A stretch of 64,000 nt of DNA from PNAI01 sp035574295. GTDB taxonomy: Bacteria; Pseudomonadota; Alphaproteobacteria; Rhizobiales; Xanthobacteraceae. Positions 18,338 through 27,042 of the stretch are shown one piece after another; position 1 is the stretch's first letter; every line of letters starts with the position of its first letter. A model generated the notes under the pieces. It was not told the DNA's origin and ran no database searches. It worked only from the letters and a program-made list of their open reading frames with translations. The stretch is taken from the NCBI GenBank assembly GCA_035574295.1, contig DATLYX010000071.1:1-64000 (forward strand), in the 5' to 3' direction. The position numbers were made by a program, and so were the translations under genes.

Positions 18338-19774
18338 TCAGCCGCTGGATCGAATGACCTGGATGTCGAGGTCGCGAATCTTCTTGCGCAGGGTGTTTCG
18401 ATTGAGTCCGAGCAGGTCAGCGGCCCGGATCTGGTTGCCGCGGGTGACCGCCAATGCTGCGGTCAGAAGCGGCTGTTCGATTTCCCGCAGCACCCTGTGA
18501 TACAGGCCGGGCGGGGGCAGCTCGTTGCCGAAGCTTGCAAAATAGCGGGCCAGATTGCGCTCCACTGCTGCGGCAAGCGATTCATCCTCCGGCGCCTTCT
18601 CCGCCGGCGCAACCGGCTGTGTTAATTCTGCATCGATCACCGCCGCCGTAATTGTTTCCTGTGGGTAGAGAGCCGCAAGCCGCCGGGCCAAATTTTCCAG
18701 TTCCCGCACATTCCCCGGCCAACGGTACTGCTTGAGGCGATCAAGCGCCGCCTGATCGATCTGCTTGGGCGGAAGGCCCTCCCGCGCGGCTTGCGTGAAG
18801 AAGTGCCGGATCAGATCGGGAACGTCTTCCAGCCGCTCACGCAACGGCGGCAGCCTGAGCGGCACCACATTCAGCCTGAAGAACAGATCTTCACGGAACA
18901 ACCCCTGCTGAATCAGAAGCCGCAAATCCTTGTTCGTTGCCGCAATGATGCGCACATCGGTCTTGATCGGGGTGCGCCCGCCTACCGTGGTGTACTCACC
19001 CTGCTGCAAAACGCGCAACAGCCGCGTCTGCGCTTCCATCGGCATGTCGCCGATTTCGTCGAGAAACAGCGTACCGCCCTCGGCCTGCTCGAATCGGCCG
19101 GGATTACGCGCATTCGCTCCGGTGAATGCGCCCTTCTCGTGGCCGAACAGCTCCGACTCGATCAGCTCGCGCGGGATCGCCGCCATGTTGATGGCGACGA
19201 ACTGTCCGTTGCGCCGTTTGCCGTAGTCGTGCAACGCGCGGGCGATCAGTTCCTTGCCGGTTCCCGATTCGCCGGTGATCATCACCGTGAGATCGGTCTG
19301 CATGAGCCGCGCCACCAGCCGATAAATCTCCTGCATCGCCGGCGAGCGCCCGACCAGCGGGATGGCTTCGAGATCTTCCGGCTTGTTGGCCGGCCGCGGC
19401 TTGTCTTTGGGCTCGGCCAGCGCCCGGCCGACGATGGCGATCAGCTCTTTCAGATCGAACGGCTTGGGCAAATATTCGTAGGCGCCGCGTTCTGAAGCGC
19501 GCACCGCGGTCAGGAACGTGTTCTGCGCGCTCATGATCACCACCGGCAGATTGGGCCGCAGTTTTTTGATGCGCGGCAATAAGTCGAAGGCGTTCTCATC
19601 CGGCATCACCACGTCGGTGATGACGAGATCCCCTTCCCCCTGGCTGATCCAGCGCCAGAGCGTGGCCGCATTGCTGGTGGAGCGCACCTCGTATCCGGCG
19701 CGCGACAGCGCCTGGTTGAGCACGGTGCGGATTGCGGTATCGTCGTCGGCCACCAAAATGCTTCCCGCGGGCAT
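18338..19774 (-). CDS. ntrC: Nitrogen regulation protein NtrC
   Basis: NtrC (NR-I) activates sigma-54 promoters of nitrogen assimilation genes when phosphorylated by NtrB. The 478-residue protein has a receiver with Asp54, an AAA+ domain with Walker A GESGTGKE at 168-175 and an intact GAFTGA loop at 215-220, and a Fis-type DNA-binding helix ending in LGLNRNTLRKKIRD. It follows ntrB by 21 bases. Confidence 0.98.
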   Translation of the reverse strand: MPAGSILVADDDTAIRTVLNQALSRAGYEVRSTSNAATLWRWISQGEGDLVITDVVMPDENAFDLLPRIKKLRPNLPVVIMSAQNTFLTAVRASERGAYEYLPKPFDLKELIAIVGRALAEPKDKPRPANKPEDLEAIPLVGRSPAMQEIYRLVARLMQTDLTVMITGESGTGKELIARALHDYGKRRNGQFVAINMAAIPRELIESELFGHEKGAFTGANARNPGRFEQAEGGTLFLDEIGDMPMEAQTRLLRVLQQGEYTTVGGRTPIKTDVRIIAATNKDLRLLIQQGLFREDLFFRLNVVPLRLPPLRERLEDVPDLIRHFFTQAAREGLPPKQIDQAALDRLKQYRWPGNVRELENLARRLAALYPQETITAAVIDAELTQPVAPAEKAPEDESLAAAVERNLARYFASFGNELPPPGLYHRVLREIEQPLLTAALAVTRGNQIRAADLLGLNRNTLRKKIRDLDIQVIRSSG

Positions 19775-19795
19775 GGAGTCCTCTCTTGGATCCTG

Positions 19796-20926
19796 TTAAG
19801 CGGGTGCCGGCCCGGCGCCGTCACCGGTGAACATGGGCATCAGCACACGAAAAACCGTGTGCCGCGGTTGCGACTCGCACTCGACGATGCCGCCGTGATC
19901 GCCGACGATTTTTGCTACCAGCGCAAGGCCGAGCCCGTTGCCCGTGGGTTTCGTCGTCACGAACGGATCGAACAGATGCGGCATCAAATCTTCGGGCACG
20001 CCCGGCCCGTTGTCCTTGATGCAGAATTCCATGGGCAGCGACACGCGCGTTTTGTTGCCCGGCAGCGACAGCCGGACGCCCGGACGGAATGCGGTCGTCA
20101 GCTGGATTTCGCCGTCGGCGGCCCCCTCCCCGATCGCTTCCGCGGCATTCTTCACCAGGTTGAGGAACACCTGCACCAGCTGGTCGCGATTGGCGAGCAC
20201 CGGCGGCAGCGAGGGGTCATAGTCCTCCACGAATTTGATGTGCCGTGCGAAACCCGATTGCGCCAGGCGTTTGACGTGATCGAGCACGGTATGGATGTTC
20301 ACCGGCTCGCGCTCCACCGGCCGCTCGTCCGAAAACACCTCCATGCGGTCAACCAGCTTGACGATACGGTCGGCCTCCTCGCAGATCAGCCGCGTCAGCG
20401 TCCGATCGTCGTCGCTCGCGGATTGTTCAAGCAGCTGCGCCGCACCGCGGATCCCGGACAGCGGATTCTTGATTTCGTGCGCCAGCATGGCGGCGAGCGC
20501 CACCACCGAGCGCGCAGCCCCGCGATGGGTGAGCTGCCGGTCCATCTTGTCGGCAATGGTTCGCTCCTGCAGCATGACCACGACGTGGTCAGGCCGCTCC
20601 GGCAACGGCGCCACGTGCAGATCAACGAGGCGATCGCCCGGATTCCGCGGCGTGGACAGGTCAACCTTGTATTCGTTGACCGCGGCCCCGCGCTGCCGCA
20701 CCTGTTCGATCAGCGCCAGCAGCGGGCTGCCGAACGGCACAAGATCGCACAGCATCTGCCGGCGCAGCAGCGGGGCCGAGATTTCGAAGAACGATTCTGC
20801 GGCGACATTGGCATCGGAAATGCGGCCGTCCGCGGCAACGGTAATCACCGGCATCGGCAGCGCGTTCAACACCGCCCCTGCGATGCTTGCCGACGCCCTG
20901 GTCGCGCGTTCCTCGACGTTGCTCAT
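19796..20926 (-). CDS. ntrB: Nitrogen-sensing histidine kinase NtrB
   Basis: NtrB (NR-II) is the soluble kinase/phosphatase of NtrC, controlled by PII proteins. The 376-residue protein has an N-terminal PAS domain, the H box with His150 in AHEIKNPLSG, an N box NLVKNAAEAI, and the ATPase motif GNGLGLALV. There are no membrane segments. Its start overlaps the dusB stop by four bases (ATGA), the standard nifR3-ntrB coupling of alphaproteobacteria. Confidence 0.97.
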   Translation of the reverse strand: MSNVEERATRASASIAGAVLNALPMPVITVAADGRISDANVAAESFFEISAPLLRRQMLCDLVPFGSPLLALIEQVRQRGAAVNEYKVDLSTPRNPGDRLVDLHVAPLPERPDHVVVMLQERTIADKMDRQLTHRGAARSVVALAAMLAHEIKNPLSGIRGAAQLLEQSASDDDRTLTRLICEEADRIVKLVDRMEVFSDERPVEREPVNIHTVLDHVKRLAQSGFARHIKFVEDYDPSLPPVLANRDQLVQVFLNLVKNAAEAIGEGAADGEIQLTTAFRPGVRLSLPGNKTRVSLPMEFCIKDNGPGVPEDLMPHLFDPFVTTKPTGNGLGLALVAKIVGDHGGIVECESQPRHTVFRVLMPMFTGDGAGPAPA

Positions 20927-21960
20927 ACCGCCCCCTCGCGTGCAAAGGCGTCATAGGCTTGCGCCAGCTTGGCGCGCGCATCGGAGGGGCTTTCGGAGGT
21001 CAACACCGTGCTGCGCCAGCGCTTGAGCAGATCCAAGGCGACGCCTGCGGTCGCCGCTGCGATGTCGAGCGCCCAACCGAGATGCTTGCGCGCGTGCTTG
21101 AGCCCGATGCGCAGCCCGTGGTGCGTCAGCATGTCTTCATAAAGTTGCGAGATCAGCGCAAACTGCGTCATCAACGGCGGCGGCGCCCCCCGCGTCCCGG
21201 TCGCCAGAAACTGCGCGAACTGCCCCAGCATCCATGGCCGCCCCTGCGCCGCCCGGCCGACCATGATGGCATCCGCGCCCGACGCCGCGAGCGCAGCCGT
21301 AATATCGTCGTAACCTGCGATATCCCCGTTGACGACGACAGGAATCCTGACGGCCTCACGCACGCGCCGCACCGCGGCCCAGTCCGCCCGCCCGTTGTAG
21401 AACTGGCAGCGCGTGCGGCCATGAACCGTAATCATCCGCACCCCGGCATCTTCCGCGCGGCGCGCCAACTCCGCTGCGTTGATCGAGGCGTGGTCCCAGC
21501 CAAGCCGCATCTTGAGTGTGACCGGCACAGTCACCGCTTGCACCGTCGCCTCGATCAAGCGCTGGGCGTGGTCGAGGTCGCGCATCAGCGCCGCGCCGGA
21601 CTGCTTGTTGGCCACGTGCTTGGCCGGGCAGCCCATGTTGATGTCGACGATCTCGGCGCCGGCGTCTTGAGCCATGCGCGCGCCTTCCGCCATCCAGCGC
21701 GCCTCGCAGCCCGCAAGCTGCACCACGTGTACGCCGCTTCCGTGCCTCTCTGCCCGCAGCCTTGCATTGCGGCATCCCTCGACCAGCGCCTCGCTGGCCG
21801 TCATTTCGGACACCACGAGCCCCGCACCCAGCTCAGCCACCAACCGCCGAAACGGCGCATCCGTGATCCCCGCCATGGGCGCCAGAAAGACGCGATTGGG
21901 CAACCGCACCTCACCAACGCAGAGAGGACCCTGAAGCCTCGAATGATAGGTCGCGCTCAC
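20923..21960 (-). CDS. dusB: tRNA-dihydrouridine synthase (NifR3)
   Basis: This FMN-dependent enzyme reduces uridines in the tRNA D-loop. The 345-residue TIM-barrel protein has the N-terminal LPNRVFLAPMAGITD, the catalytic Cys111 in NMGCPAKHV and HGRTRCQFYNG. The start is a GTG at 21960 without an obvious ribosome site. The gene is historically nifR3, first member of the ntr operon, and transcription of ntrBC begins here. A hairpin and an inverted repeat lie immediately upstream. Confidence 0.96.
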   Translation of the reverse strand: MSATYHSRLQGPLCVGEVRLPNRVFLAPMAGITDAPFRRLVAELGAGLVVSEMTASEALVEGCRNARLRAERHGSGVHVVQLAGCEARWMAEGARMAQDAGAEIVDINMGCPAKHVANKQSGAALMRDLDHAQRLIEATVQAVTVPVTLKMRLGWDHASINAAELARRAEDAGVRMITVHGRTRCQFYNGRADWAAVRRVREAVRIPVVVNGDIAGYDDITAALAASGADAIMVGRAAQGRPWMLGQFAQFLATGTRGAPPPLMTQFALISQLYEDMLTHHGLRIGLKHARKHLGWALDIAAATAGVALDLLKRWRSTVLTSESPSDARAKLAQAYDAFAREGAV

Positions 21961-21968
21961 ACTTGTTT

Positions 21969-21983
21969 GCCTAATTTTTAGGC
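21969..21983. promoter_or_regulatory. Hairpin in the dusB leader
   Basis: GCCTAA and TTAGGC form a perfect six-base stem around a TTT loop, eight bases upstream of the dusB GTG. It could mask the ribosome-binding region or mark the promoter; it is AT-rich in its loop and not followed by a T run on the minus strand. Confidence 0.45.
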
Positions 21984-22030
21984 TACGTTATAAATGCACA
22001 CAGTTTAATCAAAGACGGATGTTTTGCAAG

Positions 22031-22045
22031 TGTTGCGCTGCAACA
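22031..22045. promoter_or_regulatory. Inverted repeat between dusB and ispDF
   Basis: TGTTGC and GCAACA are perfect inverted half-sites separated by three bases. The half-sites are identical to those at 18240-18257 before ntrYX. It lies in a divergent spacer that must contain the dusB-ntrBC and ispDF promoters. Confidence 0.5.
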
Positions 22046-22137
22046 TTTTGTGAGGCCAGGAAAACGACCAGGAAATCGATTTGCCCGTCCGTCCCGACGC
22101 GCTACATCCCTTGCGTTTTCAAAGGCCAAGCAGAGCC

Positions 22138-23313
22138 ATGGCACCTTCGGTCGCGGCAGTGGTGGTGGCAGCCGGGCGCGGTATCCGCGCCGGCGGCGGC
22201 GTGCCGAAGCAATATCGCAACATCGGCGGCGAGCCGGTCATCCGCACGAGCCTGGCCCTGATGGCCTGGCATGGGGAGGTCAATGCCGTTCTGCCCGTGA
22301 TCCATCCCGACCACAGGGTTGAGTACGAAAACGCGACCAAAGGCCTGCGGCTGATGCCCCCGGTGTTCGGCGGCACCACGCGGCAGGCGTCCGTGCACGC
22401 AGGCCTTGAAGCGCTCGCGCGGGCGCAGCCCGACATCGTTTTGGTGCACGATTGCGCGCGGCCGTTCTGTACCGCGTCTTTGGTTTCGCGCGCCATCGCC
22501 GCCTGCCAAAAAACCGGCGCCGCCGTGCCGGCCGTCGAGATCGCTGACACCGTCAAGAGCATCGATGACGACGGTTTTGTCATCGCCACCCACGACCGCG
22601 CGCGCTTGCGCAGCATCCAGACGCCGCAGGCCTTTGCCTACGCGCCTCTGCTTGAAGCGCACCGCCGCGCCGCCGCTGCCGGCCGCGAGGATTTTCCCGA
22701 CGATGCGGCTCTCGCCGAATGGGCGGGTCTGAAGGTCGCGGTCTTCCCCGGCGAAGCGACCAATACAAAACTCACCACCGAGGAGGATTTTGCCCGCGCC
22801 GAGGAGCGCCGGCTGGCGAGTCTTGCCGACTTGCGCGTCGGAACCGGGTTTGACGTTCACCCGTTCGGCGACGGCGATCATGTGATGCTCGGCGGCGTCC
22901 GCATTCCGCACGAGCGCGGCACCGTCAGCCATTCCGACGGCGACGTCGTCATCCACGCCCTGGTCGATGCCATCCTCGGCGCTCTCACCGACGGCGACAT
23001 CGGCGCGCATTTTGCGCCCAGCGATCCCCGCTGGCGCGGCGCCGCCTCCGAACAATTCCTCCGCTTCGCCGCCGAACGCGTTCGCGCCCGCGGCGGCCGC
23101 ATCGCGCATCTCGATGTGACGATCATTTGCGAGGCCCCGCGTCTGCACCCGCACCGCAATGCGATTCGTCAGCGCATCGCCGCCATCCTCGATATTGCGG
23201 TGGAGCGCGTCGCGGTGAAGGGGAGCAGCACCGAAAAGCTCGGCTTTATCGGCCGCGGCGAGGGTATCGCCGCCTTTGCCACGGCCACCATCCGGTTGCC
23301 CTGGACATGGTGA
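22138..23313 (+). CDS. ispDF: Bifunctional IspD/IspF isoprenoid enzyme
   Basis: This fusion performs two steps of the non-mevalonate isoprenoid pathway: transfer of CMP to 2-C-methylerythritol 4-phosphate (IspD) and cyclisation to the 2,4-cyclodiphosphate (IspF). The 391-residue protein has IspD at about 1-225 with AAGRGIRAGGGVPKQY and VHDCARPF, and IspF at about 232-391 with the zinc ligands in GFDVHPF and the STEKLGF(I)GRGEG motif. The ATG at 22138 is preferred to an upstream in-frame start. The fused form is common in alphaproteobacteria. Confidence 0.97.
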   Translation: MAPSVAAVVVAAGRGIRAGGGVPKQYRNIGGEPVIRTSLALMAWHGEVNAVLPVIHPDHRVEYENATKGLRLMPPVFGGTTRQASVHAGLEALARAQPDIVLVHDCARPFCTASLVSRAIAACQKTGAAVPAVEIADTVKSIDDDGFVIATHDRARLRSIQTPQAFAYAPLLEAHRRAAAAGREDFPDDAALAEWAGLKVAVFPGEATNTKLTTEEDFARAEERRLASLADLRVGTGFDVHPFGDGDHVMLGGVRIPHERGTVSHSDGDVVIHALVDAILGALTDGDIGAHFAPSDPRWRGAASEQFLRFAAERVRARGGRIAHLDVTIICEAPRLHPHRNAIRQRIAAILDIAVERVAVKGSSTEKLGFIGRGEGIAAFATATIRLPWTW

Positions 23314-23840
23314 TTTCGGATCAGCGTATGCGGAGAGCCGCCCGCGCTTTGCTGGCGCGCTTAAGAGCGCGCAAGTTGAAGGTCGCCGCCGCCGAATCCT
23401 GCACCGGCGGTTTGCTTACGGCAATGCTCACCGAAGTTCCCGGAAGCTCCGACGTGGTCGAGCGCGGCTTCGTGACTTATTCCAACGAAGCCAAGTATGA
23501 GATGCTGGGCGTCCCCCTTTCGATCTTGAAAACGTTCGGTGCCGTCAGCCGCCAGACCGCGCGCGCCATGGCCCAAGGGGCTCTGCGACACTCCGCGGCC
23601 GATGTCAGCGTTGCCATCACCGGCATCGCCGGCCCGAGCGGAGGTTCGCGACAAAAACCCGTGGGCCTTGTTTACATCGCCGCCGCTGCACGCAACGGGG
23701 CCATTCTTCACCGTGAGTTGCGCTTGGGAAACATCGGCCGCAACAAGGTGCGCCGGCGTTCCGTGCTGGAGGCCCTCGCCATGCTCCGGGAAGTGGCCGC
23801 TCAGGGCAAATCCGCGCGCAGCGGTAAGCACCTTCGGTGA
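23307..23840 (+). CDS. pncC: CinA-family nicotinamide-nucleotide amidase
   Basis: This 177-residue protein is the stand-alone CinA C-terminal domain, which deamidates nicotinamide mononucleotide in pyridine nucleotide recycling. Motifs include AAESCTGGL, the VTYSNEAK segment and the ITGIAGPSGGS loop. The ATG overlaps the end of ispDF by seven bases in another frame, so the two are probably coupled. Its TGA stop is immediately followed by the convergent ratA stop, forming TGATCA with no intergenic base. Confidence 0.92.
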   Translation: MVISDQRMRRAARALLARLRARKLKVAAAESCTGGLLTAMLTEVPGSSDVVERGFVTYSNEAKYEMLGVPLSILKTFGAVSRQTARAMAQGALRHSAADVSVAITGIAGPSGGSRQKPVGLVYIAAAARNGAILHRELRLGNIGRNKVRRRSVLEALAMLREVAAQGKSARSGKHLR

Positions 23841-24302
23841 TCAACCCACCTTCTGCGCATAGACGAGATCGGCGCGCCGCTCGAACGCCGCCGCAAACCG
23901 GCGGAACGCGGCGTCGAACATTGCGCCCATCAGGGCCCCGAGCACGCGGCTTCTGAACTCATAGTCGATGTAGAACTCGACCTCACATGCGTGATCGCTG
24001 ATGGGATGAAAGCTCCAGCGGTTCTCCATGTGTTGAAACGGACCGTCTACGTATTCGACCAATATCTGAAGATTTGGACGGTCGAGCGTGACCCGGCTGC
24101 GGAAAGTTTCGCGGATCAGCTTGTAGGCGACTGTCATATCGGCAACGATGATTTCGCACCCCTCCCCCGTCTTTTCCCGGCTGCGCACTTTGAGCGCCGC
24201 GCACAGCGGCACGAATTCCGGATACCGCTCCACGTCGGCGACCAGGTCGAACATGTCGCCGGCCGCGTGCCGCACCCGCCGCTTGGTCGAGAATTGCGGC
24301 AT
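23841..24302 (-). CDS. RatA/Coq10-family START-domain protein
   Basis: This 153-residue single-domain START/SRPBCC protein begins MPQFSTKRRVRH and has the VADVERYPEFVPLC segment typical of the RatA/Coq10 group. Coq10 relatives bind ubiquinone and help respiration. E. coli RatA was described as an inhibitor of ribosome assembly. No antitoxin-like partner (RatB, ubiquitin-like fold) lies beside it. With lipA one base upstream and the pyruvate dehydrogenase operon behind it, a ubiquinone or respiratory role is the more natural reading, by inference. Confidence 0.9.
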   Translation of the reverse strand: MPQFSTKRRVRHAAGDMFDLVADVERYPEFVPLCAALKVRSREKTGEGCEIIVADMTVAYKLIRETFRSRVTLDRPNLQILVEYVDGPFQHMENRWSFHPISDHACEVEFYIDYEFRSRVLGALMGAMFDAAFRRFAAAFERRADLVYAQKVG

Positions 24303-24303
24303 G

Positions 24304-25254
24304 TCAGCCGGCCGCGCCCCGCAGGCGCGCGGCCTTCAGGCGGGCAAAATCCTCGCCTGCATGGTGCGAGGAGCGCGTGAGCGGGCTGGCCGAGACCATG
24401 AGAAAACCTTTCGCATAGGCAATGCTCTTGAAGCTTTCAAATTCCTCCGGCGGCACGAAGCGGATCACCGGGTGATGTTTCAACGTTGGCTGCAGGTATT
24501 GGCCGATGGTCAAAAAATCGACCCCCGCGCTGCGCAAATCGTCCATGACTTGCAGCACTTCGTTGCGCGCTTCGCCAAGCCCCACCATGATCCCGGATTT
24601 GGTGAACATGGTCGGATCGAGCTCTTTCACCCGCTGCAACAGCCTGAGCGAGGCAAAATAGCGCGCGCCCGGCCGCACCGTTAGATACAGCGACGGCACG
24701 GTTTCGAGATTGTGGTTGAACACGTCCGGCTTGGCGGCAACCACGGTCTCGATCGCGCCGTCCTTGCGCAAAAAGTCCGGCGTGAGCACTTCGATCGTGG
24801 TGTTGCGGCAGCGCGCACGAATGGCGCGGATTGTCGCGGCAAAATGCCCGGCCCCGCCATCCGCGAGATCGTCGCGATCGACCGAGGTGACAACCACGTG
24901 CGCAAGCCCGAGCTTCTCCGTCGCGATCGCCACATGCTCCGGCTCGTGCGGATCGAGCGGCCCCGGCAACCCGGTCTTGACGTTGCAGAACGCGCATGCC
25001 CGCGTGCAGGTGTCGCCCAGGATCATGAAGGTGGCGTGCTTCTTCTCCCAGCATTCGCCGATGTTGGGGCACCCGGCCTCCTCGCACACCGTATGCAGCC
25101 GATGTTCGCGCACGATCTTCTGGGTGGCGAAGAATCCTGCCGACACCGGCGCCCTCACGCGGATCCACTCCGGCTTCTTCGGCGACGGCATATCGGGCCG
25201 ATGCGCCTTCTCCGGGTGGCGCGGGCGGTTCACGCTATCGTAAACGACGGTCAT
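24304..25254 (-). CDS. lipA: Lipoyl synthase
   Basis: LipA inserts two sulfurs into protein-bound octanoyl groups to make the lipoyl cofactor of E2 and related proteins. The 316-residue radical-SAM enzyme has the auxiliary-cluster cysteines 57, 62 and 68 and the SAM-cluster cysteines 83, 87 and 90 (CTRACAFC). The C-terminal motif reads RSSHHA where RSSYHA is usual. Its position after lpdA places lipoylation with the lipoyl-bearing PdhB and PdhC encoded upstream. Confidence 0.97.
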   Translation of the reverse strand: MTVVYDSVNRPRHPEKAHRPDMPSPKKPEWIRVRAPVSAGFFATQKIVREHRLHTVCEEAGCPNIGECWEKKHATFMILGDTCTRACAFCNVKTGLPGPLDPHEPEHVAIATEKLGLAHVVVTSVDRDDLADGGAGHFAATIRAIRARCRNTTIEVLTPDFLRKDGAIETVVAAKPDVFNHNLETVPSLYLTVRPGARYFASLRLLQRVKELDPTMFTKSGIMVGLGEARNEVLQVMDDLRSAGVDFLTIGQYLQPTLKHHPVIRFVPPEEFESFKSIAYAKGFLMVSASPLTRSSHHAGEDFARLKAARLRGAAG

Positions 25255-25309
25255 CGGCGGCTGCCCATTACTTACGCAGCCGCCGGCCTTCGCGCAAGCC
25301 GCGGAAAAT

Positions 25310-26731
25310 TCAGATGTTCAGCGCCCGGCCATAGGCGTCGAGCACCGCCTCCTTCATCGTCTCCGAAATGGTCGGATGCGGGAACACCGTGTGCATCAGC
25401 TCTTCCTCGGTGGTCTCCAGATTCATCGCCACCACGAAGCCCTGGATCAGTTCGGTCACCTCGGCGCCGATCATGTGCGCGCCGAGCAATTGCCCGGTCT
25501 TCTTGTCGAAAATGACTTTGGTCAGCCCCTGATCCTCGCCCAGCGCGATCGCCTTGCCGTTGCCGATGAACGGAAACTTTCCGACCCGCGCCTCGATCTT
25601 CTGCTCCTTCGCGGCAGCCTCGGTGAGCCCCACCGAGGCGATTTGCGGTGAACAATAGGTGCAGCCCGGGATGAGCCGTTTGTCCATGGGATGCGGATTC
25701 AGCCCCTTGATCGCCTCGATACAGATCACCCCCTCGTGCTCCGCCTTGTGCGCGAGCAGCGGCGGCCCTGCCACATCACCGATCGCATAGATGCCGGGCA
25801 CGTTGGTGCGGTTGAATTGATCCACCACAATTGCCCCGCGCTCGGTTTTCACCCCGAGTTTCTCCAGACCGAGATTTTCGACATTGCCCGCCACGCCGAC
25901 TGCTGAAATGACGCGCTCGACCGTGAGCGTCTGCGTGCCGCCCTTGCCGTCGTCGATGGTGGCGGTGACACTGTCTGCCTTCTTGTCAAGCTTGGTCACC
26001 TTGGCGCCGGTGTAGATCTTGATGCCTTGCTTTTCGAACGCCCTGCGCGCAAAGGCCGCGATCTCCGCGTCCTCCGCCGGAAGAATCTGCGGCAAAATTT
26101 CCACCACCGTCACCTCGGCGCCGAGCGTCCGATAGAACGAGGCGAATTCGATGCCGATCGCGCCGGATCCGATCACCAAGAGCGACTTCGGCATCCGATC
26201 CGGCGCCATGGCCTCGAAATAAGTCCACACCAGTTTTTTGTCGGGCTCGAGCCCCGGCAGCACGCGCGGCCGCGCCCCCGTCGCCAGAATGATGTGCTTG
26301 GCCGCGTACGAACCCGGCCCGAGCGCGTCTTTCGCCGCCTGGCTTTTCGACGGTTTCACCGTCACCTTGCCCGGCGCCTCGATCATCGCCTCGCCCCAGA
26401 TCAGTGAGACCTTGTTCTTGCGGAACAGGAACGCAATGCCGTCGGACAATCTTTTGGCAACGCCGCGCGAGCGTTGCACCACGGCACCGGCATCGAACGA
26501 CACCTTCTCCGCCGCAAGCCCGAAATCTTTGGCGTGCTGCAACAGATGATACACGTCCGCCGAGCGCAGCAGCGCCTTGGTCGGGATGCAACCCCAGTTG
26601 GTGCAGATGCCGCCGAGGTAATCGCGCTCGACAACCGCGGTCTTGAACCCGAGCTGCGCCGCGCGGATCGCCGTCACATAGCCGCCCGGACCCGAACCGA
26701 TAATGATGACATCAAAGGACGTATCAGCCAC
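25310..26731 (-). CDS. lpdA: Dihydrolipoyl dehydrogenase (E3)
   Basis: This flavoprotein reoxidises the dihydrolipoyl arms of the pyruvate dehydrogenase complex with NAD+. The 473-residue protein has the FAD motif GSGPGG at 12-17, the redox pair Cys43-Cys48, an NAD domain with GSGAIGIEF, and the C-terminal active pair His452 and Glu457 in HPTISE. It has no N-terminal lipoyl domain. It is separated from pdhC by an inserted binding-protein gene and two small membrane protein genes. Confidence 0.97.
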   Translation of the reverse strand: MADTSFDVIIIGSGPGGYVTAIRAAQLGFKTAVVERDYLGGICTNWGCIPTKALLRSADVYHLLQHAKDFGLAAEKVSFDAGAVVQRSRGVAKRLSDGIAFLFRKNKVSLIWGEAMIEAPGKVTVKPSKSQAAKDALGPGSYAAKHIILATGARPRVLPGLEPDKKLVWTYFEAMAPDRMPKSLLVIGSGAIGIEFASFYRTLGAEVTVVEILPQILPAEDAEIAAFARRAFEKQGIKIYTGAKVTKLDKKADSVTATIDDGKGGTQTLTVERVISAVGVAGNVENLGLEKLGVKTERGAIVVDQFNRTNVPGIYAIGDVAGPPLLAHKAEHEGVICIEAIKGLNPHPMDKRLIPGCTYCSPQIASVGLTEAAAKEQKIEARVGKFPFIGNGKAIALGEDQGLTKVIFDKKTGQLLGAHMIGAEVTELIQGFVVAMNLETTEEELMHTVFPHPTISETMKEAVLDAYGRALNI

Positions 26732-26811
26732 GCGCCTCTCCGCTCTCCGCTTGTCCGCTGCTCACGGGCCGTTCGGCCCGACCATCGTTTCCCACAAAGT
26801 GAGGTCGCCGA

Positions 26812-27042
26812 TCAAGCACGACGACGTTTTGTTAGCCACCGGCGCAACAGCCATTCCAGCATGATTGTCGCCGCCACGATCGCACCGACGATCCAGAGTA
26901 AAAAGCGGCTGATGTCTCGGGTGATCGCCTCCGACGAAGCGAAGGCGCCATAAATAAGTTCCAAGCCGAACGGGCTGACGGCCATCGCAACCGCGAGCAG
27001 CATCGTCATCCACGGCCAGCGGCTGAGAGTGGTGCGCGTCAC
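26812..27042 (-). CDS. Small two-helix membrane protein, unknown function
   Basis: This 76-residue protein starts at a GTG overlapping the stop of the preceding gene (GTGA). Two hydrophobic stretches, about residues 12-34 and 48-66, separated by a short polar loop, give a hairpin in the membrane, ending in a strongly basic tail (RRWLTKRRRA). I do not recognise a family. The overlap with the upstream gene suggests the two products work together. An upstream start in the same frame would add nine residues and run into the neighbour. Confidence 0.6.
   Translation of the reverse strand: MTRTTLSRWPWMTMLLAVAMAVSPFGLELIYGAFASSEAITRDISRFLLWIVGAIVAATIMLEWLLRRWLTKRRRA

Noticed and set aside
23841..24302. 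RatA as a toxin of a toxin-antitoxin pair
   Set aside because: No adjacent RatB-like gene; the setting with lipA and pdh genes fits a Coq10-like role better.
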